From NCBI RefSeq assembly GCF_904424705.1, contig NZ_CAJGBF010000005.1:62001-126000 (forward strand): DNA of 64,000 nucleotides, read 5' to 3'. Source of the stretch: Rossellomorea arthrocnemi (lineage in GTDB: Bacteria > Bacillota > Bacilli > Bacillales > Bacillaceae_B). Positions 16,550-25,361 of the stretch are shown in pieces (position 1 is the stretch's first letter; each line of letters begins with the position of its first letter). Below the pieces are notes generated by a model. The model saw nothing but the letters and a program-made list of their open reading frames with translations, made no database searches and had not been told where the DNA came from. A program made the translations under genes and the position numbers.

Positions 16550-17599
16550 TCATTTCCTTGTTGCCCTTGCTTTTACAAATTTAATCAACGGTTGATAATT
16601 TGAATTCACAAGACCGATACTTTCAATGAACCATTCAATTGCGATGAGCAGGATGGCCACTACAATCATGGCCCCCCATACAGTCGACATGGAAAAGATG
16701 ATGGCTGCCATGCTGAACATTGCTGCGATTGCATAAATGATGATGACGGTTTGTTTATGGGTGAACCCTATTCGCAGCAAGCAGTGATGCAAATGCGATT
16801 TATCCGGTGCATGCAGCGGACTTTTGTTGACAATCCTTCTGATGATTGCAAAGAAGGTATCTGAAATGGGTACCCCCAGGATGATCAATGGAATGATTAA
16901 AGAAATCATCGTAACATTCTTAAACCCAAGCATGGAGAGCACGGCTATCATGTAGCCAAGGAACAAGGCTCCCGTATCACCCATGAAGATCTTGGCTGGA
17001 TGAAAGTTGAAATAGAGAAATCCAATCGTGCTCACTATGAGGATCAAGGCGATGGACATCACGAAGACGTCACCTTTAAGCATGGCCATGAAACCGATTG
17101 TGGCAAGGCCGATCGTCGAAACTCCTGCTGCCAGGCCGTCTAATCCATCGATGAGGTTGATGGCGTTTGTGATTCCTACAATCCAGAGGATCGTGATTGG
17201 GATACTGAGGGGACCAAACTCAAGTTCTCCACCAAATGGAAGGTTGATGAATTCGATCTGTACGCCGCCAAGTACTACTGTAACGGCCGCTATCAGCTGC
17301 CCCAATAATTTCAGGCGGGCTGATAATTCAAATATATCATCGGCCATCCCGGTTAACAGGATAATGGCGCTTCCCAGGATGATGGCTCCCGCATAAGGGT
17401 CTTCAGGTCGTAAAATGACGAATCCTGCAATGAACCCTATATAAATGGCGAGTCCTCCCATTCGAGGCATAATCTTCTGATGCACCTTCCGAACGTTGGG
17501 CTGATCGGTGGCACCTACTTTATAGGCAAGTTTCTTTACTAACGGGGTTATCCCCAGAGTTAACAAAAAACATATGATTAAGGTTAGAATTAACATCAT
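16550..17599 (-). CDS. tagO: TagO/WecA-type GlcNAc-1-phosphate transferase
   Basis: This membrane enzyme starts wall teichoic acid synthesis by transferring GlcNAc-1-phosphate from UDP-GlcNAc to undecaprenyl phosphate. The ~349-residue protein has about ten or eleven membrane helices. Family cytoplasmic motifs are intact: RKVHQKIMPRMGGLAI, TGMADDIF (catalytic aspartates), NAINLIDGLDGLA, FMGDTGALFLG and SHLHHCLLRIG. The ATG at 17599 lies a few bases after AGAGGTG, and an in-frame GTG at 17605 overlaps that site. It is convergent with tagV and followed upstream by a glycosyltransferase and tagA on the same strand. Confidence 0.92.
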   Translation of the reverse strand: MMLILTLIICFLLTLGITPLVKKLAYKVGATDQPNVRKVHQKIMPRMGGLAIYIGFIAGFVILRPEDPYAGAIILGSAIILLTGMADDIFELSARLKLLGQLIAAVTVVLGGVQIEFINLPFGGELEFGPLSIPITILWIVGITNAINLIDGLDGLAAGVSTIGLATIGFMAMLKGDVFVMSIALILIVSTIGFLYFNFHPAKIFMGDTGALFLGYMIAVLSMLGFKNVTMISLIIPLIILGVPISDTFFAIIRRIVNKSPLHAPDKSHLHHCLLRIGFTHKQTVIIIYAIAAMFSMAAIIFSMSTVWGAMIVVAILLIAIEWFIESIGLVNSNYQPLIKFVKARATRK

Positions 17600-17669
17600 T
17601 GTCACACCTCTTGTAGTTAATCTACCCGGTAACTTTACTTGCGAAACAGGTAATTAATACATACTCAAT

Positions 17670-18773
17670 TTAGTTTCCTAGCTTCAAGTATACATTATAA
17701 ACGTTATTGGCGAATTGCTCTACCGAAAATTGTCTTTTACTGTACTTTTTTATCTTTTCGCCCATAAAAGTGAGTGTTCCCTGTGCTTTTTTCCTCATAG
17801 CTGACTCGAGGTTATTCGTCAATTTACCGCTATCCTCTATGGGTATGATCCAGCCGTAGTTCTCATCGGGAATGAGTTGATCCACCCCGCCCACATCCGT
17901 TGTCATGATGGGGATACCGGCCCTTGCCGCTTCAAGTAGAACCAGGGGGAAACTCTCACTGTAGGAGGTCAGGATCACCACGTCTGCCACGGGATAAATC
18001 CTTTCTACATCATTTCGGTGTCCCAGAAATTCCACATGGCCGAAAATCCCATGTTCTGCTGAATATTCCGTAAGGGCTTCTCGTTCTGAACCATCCCCGA
18101 CCAGCAGGAGTTTCACGTTAGGACGATCCACCACTAAGTTGCTTACGGCTTTCAACGCAACTTTATGACCTTTGACTGCTTCCAGTCTTGCGACCATAAG
18201 GATGATGAAATCATCTTTCTTCACCCCTAATTCTTCCCTCGAAAACGGCTCTGGCAACTCCTTGTCGAAATCGATCCCATTTAATATCGTCGTTATTTTG
18301 GTCTCATCAATATGGTGATCCAACAAGATTTGCTTGAACCGCTCCGAGATGGCAAGATGATGATCCGCTTTCTTCAAAGCGTTAAGATTCAAGAAAGTAT
18401 ATAGTTTACCCTTCCATCCTCTTCCCATAAAGTCATCTCTGGGATCACTATGTACTGTTGTCATCCACATAACATCTACTAACGATTTGATTAACGCACC
18501 ATAGCAGTTCGCTCTTGCCCCGTGGGTATGGATGATGTCGATGTCTTTTTGTCGGATGAAGCGGATAACCTTTTTCAAGATCGATAGATCAAACCTGGAA
18601 TCCTGCTGAAACAACACAGTCTGGATGTCGAGGTCTTGAGCACGATCTAACATTTCACCTTTTTCAAATACACCTAAATAAAATTCCTCTCTGTTCAACT
18701 CATTTAGTAAAGATAGGATATGATACATGCCGCCTCCACTTTCGTTTCCGGCATTCAGATGTAATATCTTCAT
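17670..18773 (-). CDS. Glycosyltransferase family 4
   Basis: This is a GT-B fold retaining glycosyltransferase of 367 residues. The N-terminal acceptor domain begins MKILHLNAGNESGGGMYHIL with the usual Gly-rich loop. The C-terminal donor domain carries MVARLEAVKGH, LLVGDGSEREAL and the E-x7-E-type segment SYSESFPLVLLEAARAGIPIMTTDVGG. It lies between tagA and tagO on the same strand, so it may act on the same undecaprenyl-linked intermediate or in surface polysaccharide synthesis. Donor and acceptor cannot be told from the sequence. It is probably cytoplasmic and membrane-associated. Confidence 0.85.
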   Translation of the reverse strand: MKILHLNAGNESGGGMYHILSLLNELNREEFYLGVFEKGEMLDRAQDLDIQTVLFQQDSRFDLSILKKVIRFIRQKDIDIIHTHGARANCYGALIKSLVDVMWMTTVHSDPRDDFMGRGWKGKLYTFLNLNALKKADHHLAISERFKQILLDHHIDETKITTILNGIDFDKELPEPFSREELGVKKDDFIILMVARLEAVKGHKVALKAVSNLVVDRPNVKLLLVGDGSEREALTEYSAEHGIFGHVEFLGHRNDVERIYPVADVVILTSYSESFPLVLLEAARAGIPIMTTDVGGVDQLIPDENYGWIIPIEDSGKLTNNLESAMRKKAQGTLTFMGEKIKKYSKRQFSVEQFANNVYNVYLKLGN

Positions 18774-18805
18774 GAATCAAGTCCCCCTCTCTATCCTAAA
18801 TAAGG

Positions 18806-19534
18806 TTATCCTTTAGATTTTATTACTTGGATGATGAATTGTGGCAGGACCACCATCCGTCTCCATCTTGAAGGCTGCTGAAGGAGACGGTAGAACCACT
18901 CCAAATGGATTCTCTGCCAGATGACAGGAGCCCTCTTTACGTGCCCGGCAAGTACATCGATACTGCCCCCGACCCCGATAAAGACACCTTTTTGAACACG
19001 TGGCATATTCTCTTTGATCCATTTCTCCTGTCTTGGAAACCCTAGAGCGACAAGAATGAGATCGGGCTGTTTCTCCTCGATATCCTGTATGACTGTTTCA
19101 TCATGATCATCGAAGTATCCATGGTGATATCCTGCCAATAGAAGGTTTGGATATTTTTCCTTCACATTTCCAATGGCTTTATCCAATACTTCCGGTTTCG
19201 CACCGACAATGTATACCCGAAGCCGGTGTTCATTGGATACAGCCAGAAGTTCTTCCATCAATTCAAACCCCGGCACCCTCTCGATAAGGGGCTGTTTTTT
19301 GAGTCTGGATGCAATGACCACCCCAATACCGTCGGGAACAATATAATCTGCTTTACTTAATGTATAAAGATAATCTGTATCTGTACGGGCCCGCATGACG
19401 ATTTCCGGATTGGCCGTCACGATGAAAGCCTTTTTTTCCTCTTTCAAATATTGATTGTAAAGGTCATGTACGATATCATCCTTTGTTTTATTCACGAAAG
19501 GAATATTTAATATATCGATGGATTCTTTTTGCAT
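18806..19534 (-). CDS. tagA: TagA/WecG-type N-acetylmannosaminyltransferase
   Basis: TagA transfers ManNAc from UDP-ManNAc to undecaprenyl-PP-GlcNAc, completing the disaccharide of the wall teichoic acid linkage unit. At 242 residues it is the usual family length. Visible signatures are TANPEIVMRARTD (catalytic Thr region), DYIVPDGIGVV with the catalytic Asp, YIVGAKPEVLDKA, and LVALGFPRQEKWI. A C-terminal basic/aromatic appendage (WRRMVVLPQFIIQVIKSKG) probably contacts the membrane. It is the first gene of the tagA - glycosyltransferase - tagO strand group. Confidence 0.92.
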   Translation of the reverse strand: MQKESIDILNIPFVNKTKDDIVHDLYNQYLKEEKKAFIVTANPEIVMRARTDTDYLYTLSKADYIVPDGIGVVIASRLKKQPLIERVPGFELMEELLAVSNEHRLRVYIVGAKPEVLDKAIGNVKEKYPNLLLAGYHHGYFDDHDETVIQDIEEKQPDLILVALGFPRQEKWIKENMPRVQKGVFIGVGGSIDVLAGHVKRAPVIWQRIHLEWFYRLLQQPSRWRRMVVLPQFIIQVIKSKG

Positions 19535-19842
19535 AGCCGTCTACCTCTCCTACTATTTCTCTATGTTCATTCTATCTTAGGTGAACCCTTTCTGAAATAG
19601 TATTTCTGTTAAGAATGATTACAGTAAAATGACAATTATAAATCAATATTTCCGAATAAAAGGAATTTCCGTTCCGCATCTATAATAAAATAAAAATGAT
19701 CCCCTTTTTTCATTGTCATCGAATTATTATGATTTCTTCATGAATCTTTACAAAAAATTAAATAAAACTATAAATTCATTTATTAAGCTAATACTAGAAG
19801 TAACCTTTAAATACGTGACTCAGATTGAAAGGTGGAATTGAT
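19535..19842. other. Divergent intergenic region, tagA and wzy-like gene
   Basis: These 308 very AT-rich bases must contain the promoters of both divergent units. I see no palindrome, repeat or clean promoter pair worth naming. Confidence 0.4.
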
Positions 19843-21327
19843 TTGTTTAAAGAGAATAAGCTTCTTATGATTCTCATCGGCATCAGTATTCTATTGCCCT
19901 TGATCTTCACTCATTTGGCAGTGTCCGTTATTTCAATCGCTGTGACACTGTTCCTGGTCTTGAAGGATAAAAAGAGTGGATTACTGCTATTATTTGTATA
20001 CTTCCCCATCAGGCCATTTCTAATAGAAATGAACGGCGGTTTTAAACTTTTAGGTGACGCGCTCATCCTTTTCCTATTTGCTCTGACCATCATTGACTAC
20101 ATAAAGTATAAGAAACCCATACCCCGGATTACAAACTATCTTGTGACGATCGGGATTATATTATTCTGTGTCATAGGGTCGATATCGGCGTTTGCCACCG
20201 GGGTGGAACTGAAAGCGGTCATTTTTCAAAACAGGGCGTTTTTAATTACATTCTTGATGATTTTCATCGTCGGGGAAACCACATTTACGCGCCGGGACAT
20301 CAGGCGTTTTGCCGGAATCACCATCATCATGGGTTCCCTTCTTTCCGTCCATGGGTTGATTGAATTCATTACGTCGAGAACGTGGTTCGTACCTGAAGCA
20401 TGGGAGAATTGGAACTTATCATCCGTCAATGAGATGAGAGTATACGGACTGACGGCGAATCCGAATGTATTGGGTACCTATCTATCCATTTGTCTCTTTA
20501 CCACCCTATATGCTTATCATTCATTCCGGAAGTATAAATGGGTACTCCTCCCCGCCGCTGTCCTCATGCTCGGCGTCCTTTGCCTGACCTATTCAAGGGG
20601 ATCCATATTAGCATTTGGAATTGCGTTCATCCTTTATATTCTATTGACGAGGGATTGGAAAATGATAAAAATGTTTGTCGTGTCGGTCGTGGTTGGTCTC
20701 TGCATCATCTATTATCCAGCCAATGCCGCCAAGACATTTGTATCACAGGGGAACCCGGATCATCAAAGCCCCTCATCTCAAGTAGATGAACAAGAAAATG
20801 AAAACGAGCAGGAACAGCATGATAAAAACCAAAGTCAATCATCCACTTTCTCAAATCGATTCAAGGAAATCTTCTCGGATGACATCATTCAAAAAAGTAC
20901 GGAATGGGGCAGATTATATGTTGTATTCAAGGGAATAGACATTTATATGGAACATCCGGTCATCGGAACAGGCTTCGGAACCTTTGGTGATTCTGCCACA
21001 TTAAGTTATGGGTCCCCCATAACGGATGAGTACGGGTTACCTGAAGAGATGTACTCTGACAATCAATACATACAATTCCTTGTTGAAACCGGTACACTCG
21101 GTACATTATTCGTCCTTTTCTTCATCATCGGACTGTTCGTTTTGCTTTGGAAAAGACGCGGGCAAACCCTTTCGCCGGTCCTGTTTTCTCTGATCGTGGC
21201 GGCACTGCTGATGGCATTATTCTATAACGTATTGGAAGAAAAGATTCTGACACTCTACTTTTACTCGATTTTGGGTTACTTTCTATATAAGGGAAGGAAT
21301 CCTTTAGAGGATGAAAAACCAAGATGA
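19843..21327 (+). CDS. O-antigen ligase/polymerase-like membrane protein (Wzy/WaaL family)
   Basis: This polytopic protein of ~494 residues has about eleven or twelve membrane helices. A large hydrophilic loop at about 300-365 is rich in Asp, Glu, Gln and Asn, followed by a periplasmic-like segment with GRLYVVFKGIDIYMEHPVIGTGFGTFGD. That pattern (H-P-x-x-G-x-G) is the Wzy_C/O-antigen ligase signature. It probably polymerises or transfers lipid-linked glycans outside the cell. I favour TTG 19843 with AAAGGTGG 7 bases upstream over TTG 19825. It is followed 18 bases later by a flippase gene and then a glycosyltransferase, a small polysaccharide module. Confidence 0.85.
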   Translation: MFKENKLLMILIGISILLPLIFTHLAVSVISIAVTLFLVLKDKKSGLLLLFVYFPIRPFLIEMNGGFKLLGDALILFLFALTIIDYIKYKKPIPRITNYLVTIGIILFCVIGSISAFATGVELKAVIFQNRAFLITFLMIFIVGETTFTRRDIRRFAGITIIMGSLLSVHGLIEFITSRTWFVPEAWENWNLSSVNEMRVYGLTANPNVLGTYLSICLFTTLYAYHSFRKYKWVLLPAAVLMLGVLCLTYSRGSILAFGIAFILYILLTRDWKMIKMFVVSVVVGLCIIYYPANAAKTFVSQGNPDHQSPSSQVDEQENENEQEQHDKNQSQSSTFSNRFKEIFSDDIIQKSTEWGRLYVVFKGIDIYMEHPVIGTGFGTFGDSATLSYGSPITDEYGLPEEMYSDNQYIQFLVETGTLGTLFVLFFIIGLFVLLWKRRGQTLSPVLFSLIVAALLMALFYNVLEEKILTLYFYSILGYFLYKGRNPLEDEKPR

Positions 21328-21345
21328 TCATAAATGAGGAATTCA

Positions 21346-22875
21346 ATGAAATTACCAACATTCGTTAAAGCAATCGGATTGGTCACGCTCATATCCGGGT
21401 TGGGGAAAATCCTCGGATTCGCAAGGGAGAGCATCATCGCCGCGTACTTTGGTACATCGGAAGTCGCGGATGTCTTCTTTGTCTCAAGTCTCGTTCCCAC
21501 CCTATTGTTTACGGCGATAGGAACAGCGATTCAAGCAGGGACGATCCCCCTTTTCATGGAGGAGCGCAGCAAGAATGAACAGGATGCCAAAAAGCTCATG
21601 AGTTTATTGGGGACCTTCTTTCTGATTGTTTCTCTTCTCTTTATCGGAGTGACGATGATGTTCACCCAACCATTGATTGAAATCATGGCCCCGGGATTCA
21701 CGGCGGAACAAGTCGCCCTTGCTGTTAAAATTACAAGGATCATGATACCGAGTATGATTTTCCTGACCTTAACATCCATCTCTACAGGAATACTCAATGC
21801 AAATAAACAGTTTGTATTACCCGCTTTTTCAGCCACGATTCAAAACGTGGTCATTATTCTTGCTACCATTCTTTTGGCCCATACATACGGGGTATACGGC
21901 TTGTCTATCGGGGTGTTAATCGGGGCGGCAGGGCAGTTCTTCATTCAATACCCCTCGTTTAAAAAGGCTGAGATCGGATGTAACTTCCGGTTTCGGGAAC
22001 ATAAAGAAAAAATCCTTCAGATCTTGATCCTTTTCTATCCGATCATCATCGCTGCCATCAGCGTTCAATTAAACAGTCTGGTGGACCGCATGGTATCAAC
22101 AGGTCTTGAGACGGGGAGTGTATCAGCCCTGAACTATGGAAACCGGTTATTATGGCTTCCACTGAGTGTCATCCTGACCCCCCTGATTACCGTACTATAT
22201 CCTTCCTTAGTGGAAGGAGTACTGGAAAGCTACAAGAAATTCTTTGCCATCATTCAAAAGGGGACATCACTCATCCTGTTCGCGAGTATCCCATTCACTA
22301 TTCTGATGGTGTTAATCGGTGATAATCTGATCGAAATTGCCTTTCAACGGGGCAGCTTTAACAAGGCAGCCACGGACATTACCAATCAGGCTTTGTTCTA
22401 CTATGCGTTAGGATTAGTGTTCTTTGCCCTGCGGGACTTCCTTATGAACGGATTCTATGCGCTGAAGAGAACGAAGATTGCCATGTATTCGTGTCTTGGA
22501 GCCGTGCTGGTGAATATCGTCCTTAGCATTACCCTATCCAAATTCATGGCGGTGAGCGGAATAGCGCTGGCATCCAGCATCTCGATGCTGATGCAGTGCC
22601 TCGTCCTCTTCCTTTACCTTTTGAAGAATGATGAAGATAAGAGTGCCTATTCGAAGCAGTTTATTCAAGAAGCCGGTAAATTAACCCTTGTGACCATAGG
22701 AGTCCTCATCCTTGTGGTTCCAGTCTTGAAGGCGATTTCCGGTAATATGAATGTTTTCCTGGAAACATCTGTTGTAACATTCCTGATATTCGCAGGCTAC
22801 CTTGCTCTCTCCATTGTGTTCAAGGTCAATGCCATTCAGCCATTAGCAAACAAGATTAAAGTGAAAAGGAGCTAG
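21346..22875 (+). CDS. MurJ/MviN-family lipid-linked precursor flippase
   Basis: The 509-residue protein has about 13-14 membrane helices and the MurJ-type N-terminus (GLGKILGFARESIIAAYFG). GTAIQAGTIPLF and LNYGNRLLWLPLSVI also fit the MurJ/MviN branch of the MOP superfamily. MurJ flips lipid II. Because this copy sits between a Wzy-like polymerase and a glycosyltransferase, it may instead flip the lipid-linked repeat of a polysaccharide, a Wzx role. ATG 21346 follows TGAGGA with short spacing; an ATG 12 bases earlier is possible. Confidence 0.85.
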   Translation: MKLPTFVKAIGLVTLISGLGKILGFARESIIAAYFGTSEVADVFFVSSLVPTLLFTAIGTAIQAGTIPLFMEERSKNEQDAKKLMSLLGTFFLIVSLLFIGVTMMFTQPLIEIMAPGFTAEQVALAVKITRIMIPSMIFLTLTSISTGILNANKQFVLPAFSATIQNVVIILATILLAHTYGVYGLSIGVLIGAAGQFFIQYPSFKKAEIGCNFRFREHKEKILQILILFYPIIIAAISVQLNSLVDRMVSTGLETGSVSALNYGNRLLWLPLSVILTPLITVLYPSLVEGVLESYKKFFAIIQKGTSLILFASIPFTILMVLIGDNLIEIAFQRGSFNKAATDITNQALFYYALGLVFFALRDFLMNGFYALKRTKIAMYSCLGAVLVNIVLSITLSKFMAVSGIALASSISMLMQCLVLFLYLLKNDEDKSAYSKQFIQEAGKLTLVTIGVLILVVPVLKAISGNMNVFLETSVVTFLIFAGYLALSIVFKVNAIQPLANKIKVKRS

Positions 22876-22880
22876 CAAAT

Positions 22881-24065
22881 ATGAGAATCTTACTTTCAAC
22901 CATCTTTGACTATCCACATGAAGGCGGACTTTCCACACACATGACTACTCTGAAAAACGGACTGGAAGCAAGAGGCCATCAAGTAGACGTGTTGTCCTTT
23001 ACGGAACTGAACCCTATCGTCCGTAAAGCATATGCCCAGGCACCGGGCTTCATCGCAAGTAAATTCAAGCCCGGGTCCGGACAGGTGATGAACGATCAAA
23101 ACAGGATGAAACTGATTCAGAAGCAGCTCCACCGGCTAAGCCAGGAATATGATGTTGTCAACACACAAGATGTCTATGCCACTCTTGCCGCGGAGAGTTC
23201 CGGCATTCCTGTTGTCGAAACCGTTCACGGTTATTATTCCTTCGAAGCGATCAGCAGGGGGGCCATCCAGGAAGGCAGTAAAGAGGATGAACTGATCAGA
23301 GAAAGAGAGAGGAAAGCTTACTCCCTGGCGGCTGAAGTCGTCACCGTCGATCAGAGAATCAAAGATTATGTCTATAAAATCTCTCAAAGAGAAGCGACTT
23401 CAATCAAGAACTTCATAGATGTGGAAGATTTTGATCCTAAGAAGCTTGATTTATCTGCCATTAAAGATGAATTCCATATTCCTAAAGATAAGAAGATGCT
23501 GTTTGTCCCAAGGAGGATGACGGAGAAGAACGGCGTGATCTATCCAACCCTTGCCATGAAAAAGGTATTAACGAAACACCCGGATACCATTTTAGTATAC
23601 GCAGGGACAGGTGAACAGATGCCGGCCATTAAAAAGGAAGTGGAGAAGCAGGCTCTTCATGAGAATGTCCTTCTCCTCGGCACCGTTCCCCATGAGAAAA
23701 TGAAATACTTATATGGAGTGGCGGATATCGTCCTTGTTCCAAGCATCCACTCCTATGGCGTAGAGGAAGCCACATCCATTTCAGCATTGGAAGCAATGGG
23801 TTCCTCTTCTCCAGTCATTGCCGGTGCTGTAGGAGGACTGAAAGAGATCATTCATGATCATCAGGACGGACTCTTAGTGGAAGAACGAAATACAGAAGCA
23901 TTATCTGATGCCATCATTGAAATACTCGACTCCCCTGAATTTGGTGAAAAGCTTTCACACAACGCTCGTCGAAAAATAGAAGAGGAATACTCCCATCTTT
24001 CTGCAGCCCAAAGGTATGAACACATTTATGAGAAAGCGGCCAAAGGAATGAAAACAGGCAGATAA
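22881..24065 (+). CDS. Glycosyltransferase family 4
   Basis: This GT-B glycosyltransferase of 394 residues begins MRILLSTIFDYPHEGGLSTHM with a Gly-rich acceptor-domain loop. The donor-binding half contains FVPRRMTEKNGV, VYAGTGEQMPAI and PSIHSYGVEEATSISALEAMGSSSPVIAGAVGGLKEII with the catalytic glutamates. AAAGGAG precedes its ATG, 5 bases after the flippase stop, so the three genes from 19.8 kb are cotranscribed. The sugar is unknown. Confidence 0.87.
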   Translation: MRILLSTIFDYPHEGGLSTHMTTLKNGLEARGHQVDVLSFTELNPIVRKAYAQAPGFIASKFKPGSGQVMNDQNRMKLIQKQLHRLSQEYDVVNTQDVYATLAAESSGIPVVETVHGYYSFEAISRGAIQEGSKEDELIRERERKAYSLAAEVVTVDQRIKDYVYKISQREATSIKNFIDVEDFDPKKLDLSAIKDEFHIPKDKKMLFVPRRMTEKNGVIYPTLAMKKVLTKHPDTILVYAGTGEQMPAIKKEVEKQALHENVLLLGTVPHEKMKYLYGVADIVLVPSIHSYGVEEATSISALEAMGSSSPVIAGAVGGLKEIIHDHQDGLLVEERNTEALSDAIIEILDSPEFGEKLSHNARRKIEEEYSHLSAAQRYEHIYEKAAKGMKTGR

Positions 24066-24072
24066 AGAAGGA

Positions 24073-24110
24073 AAAGACCGTGAATCCAAAGGAGGATCCA
24101 CGGTCTTCTT
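24073..24110. terminator. Bidirectional terminator
   Basis: AAGACCGTG-ATCC and GGAT-CACGGTCTT form a stem between the convergent glycosyltransferase and gpsA genes, with TTCTT after it and A-rich DNA before it. Confidence 0.8.
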
Positions 24111-25157
24111 CTATTCGTTTAACCTGTTTTCAAGGAGGACGACAAGATCTTCCATTTCATGGGTTTTGTTACGTTGCATCAATCGATCCACCGCTTCCTT
24201 CGCCTGCACTCCGTTAAAGAGAAGGTCATACAATGCATCGGCAATCGGCATGCTCACTTCTAATTTCTCCGCCAGCTGCTTAGCTGCTTTCGTTGTTCGT
24301 ACCCCTTCGACGACCATTCCCATATTATCAAGCACTTCTTCTAATTTCATTCCCTTTCCAAGCATATTCCCTGCTCTCCAGTTTCGGGAATGAACACTTG
24401 TGCATGTCACAATCAGGTCACCGATCCCCGACAATCCTGAAAACGTGAGGGGATTCGCCCCCATCTTCGAACCAAGTCTGGAAATCTCGATGAGCCCCCT
24501 TGTCACCAAGGCCGCTTTCGCATTATCTCCATAACCCAAACCATCAGCCACTCCGGCTGCCAGAGCGATGATATTCTTAAGGGCTCCACCTATTTCAACT
24601 CCGACAATATCCGTATTGGTATACACTCTGAAATAGTGGTTCGTAAACATGTTTTGGACCATGACGGACGCATCCGGATTCTTTGAAGCCGCTACGACTG
24701 TTGTCGGTTGGCGCAAGCTCACTTCTTCTGCGTGACTCGGTCCAGATAACACCACAATATCCCTCAGATTCACAGGCTCCATCGAATCCTCTATGATTTC
24801 CGAAATCCTTAACAGTGATTCGGGCTCGATTCCCTTACTTACATGAACAATCGTCAGGGCCCGTTCCTGCACTTCCTGGATTTGAGCAAGAACCTCCCGC
24901 ATAGCCTTGGTAGGAACTGCGAGAATAATGGTATCCGCACCTTCCAATGATTCTTTCAAATCGAGATATCCCACTATATTCTCTGGAAGCTTAACATTTT
25001 TTATGTATTTTTCATTTCTATGGTATTGATTGATTTCAGCAATGGTTTCTCTGCTTCTTCCCCAAATCTTCACGTCTAAGCCATTGTCAGCCAGTACCAT
25101 GGCCAGGGCCGTCCCCCAGCTTCCTGTGCCTATTACTGTGATTGGTTGTTGGTTCAT
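24111..25157 (-). CDS. gpsA: Glycerol-3-phosphate dehydrogenase [NAD(P)+]
   Basis: GpsA reduces dihydroxyacetone phosphate to sn-glycerol-3-phosphate, the precursor of phospholipids and, through TagD, of CDP-glycerol for teichoic acid. Its 348 residues have the N-terminal Rossmann motif GTGSWGTALA, the HVSKGIEP and LSGPSHAEEV loops, and the catalytic lysine region VEIGGALKNIIALAAGVADGLGYG. It is usually in another locus in B. subtilis. Here it lies among teichoic acid genes, where its product is directly needed. It is monocistronic, with a long AT-rich upstream gap. Confidence 0.95.
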   Translation of the reverse strand: MNQQPITVIGTGSWGTALAMVLADNGLDVKIWGRSRETIAEINQYHRNEKYIKNVKLPENIVGYLDLKESLEGADTIILAVPTKAMREVLAQIQEVQERALTIVHVSKGIEPESLLRISEIIEDSMEPVNLRDIVVLSGPSHAEEVSLRQPTTVVAASKNPDASVMVQNMFTNHYFRVYTNTDIVGVEIGGALKNIIALAAGVADGLGYGDNAKAALVTRGLIEISRLGSKMGANPLTFSGLSGIGDLIVTCTSVHSRNWRAGNMLGKGMKLEEVLDNMGMVVEGVRTTKAAKQLAEKLEVSMPIADALYDLLFNGVQAKEAVDRLMQRNKTHEMEDLVVLLENRLNE

Positions 25158-25361
25158 GATTGTACACCGCCTAATATTCTGATATTGATTGAAATAAATC
25201 GTTTAATCTAAAAAATATTTTGACTCATTATATCATAAAACATATCCCCTCTACCTATACCCATTTAGATAAGGAATAGACCTTCAGGACGAATAATACT
25301 TTTGTCACAATCATACACTACACTTTACAACATATTTATTATAAAGCAGGTGTGAATTGGA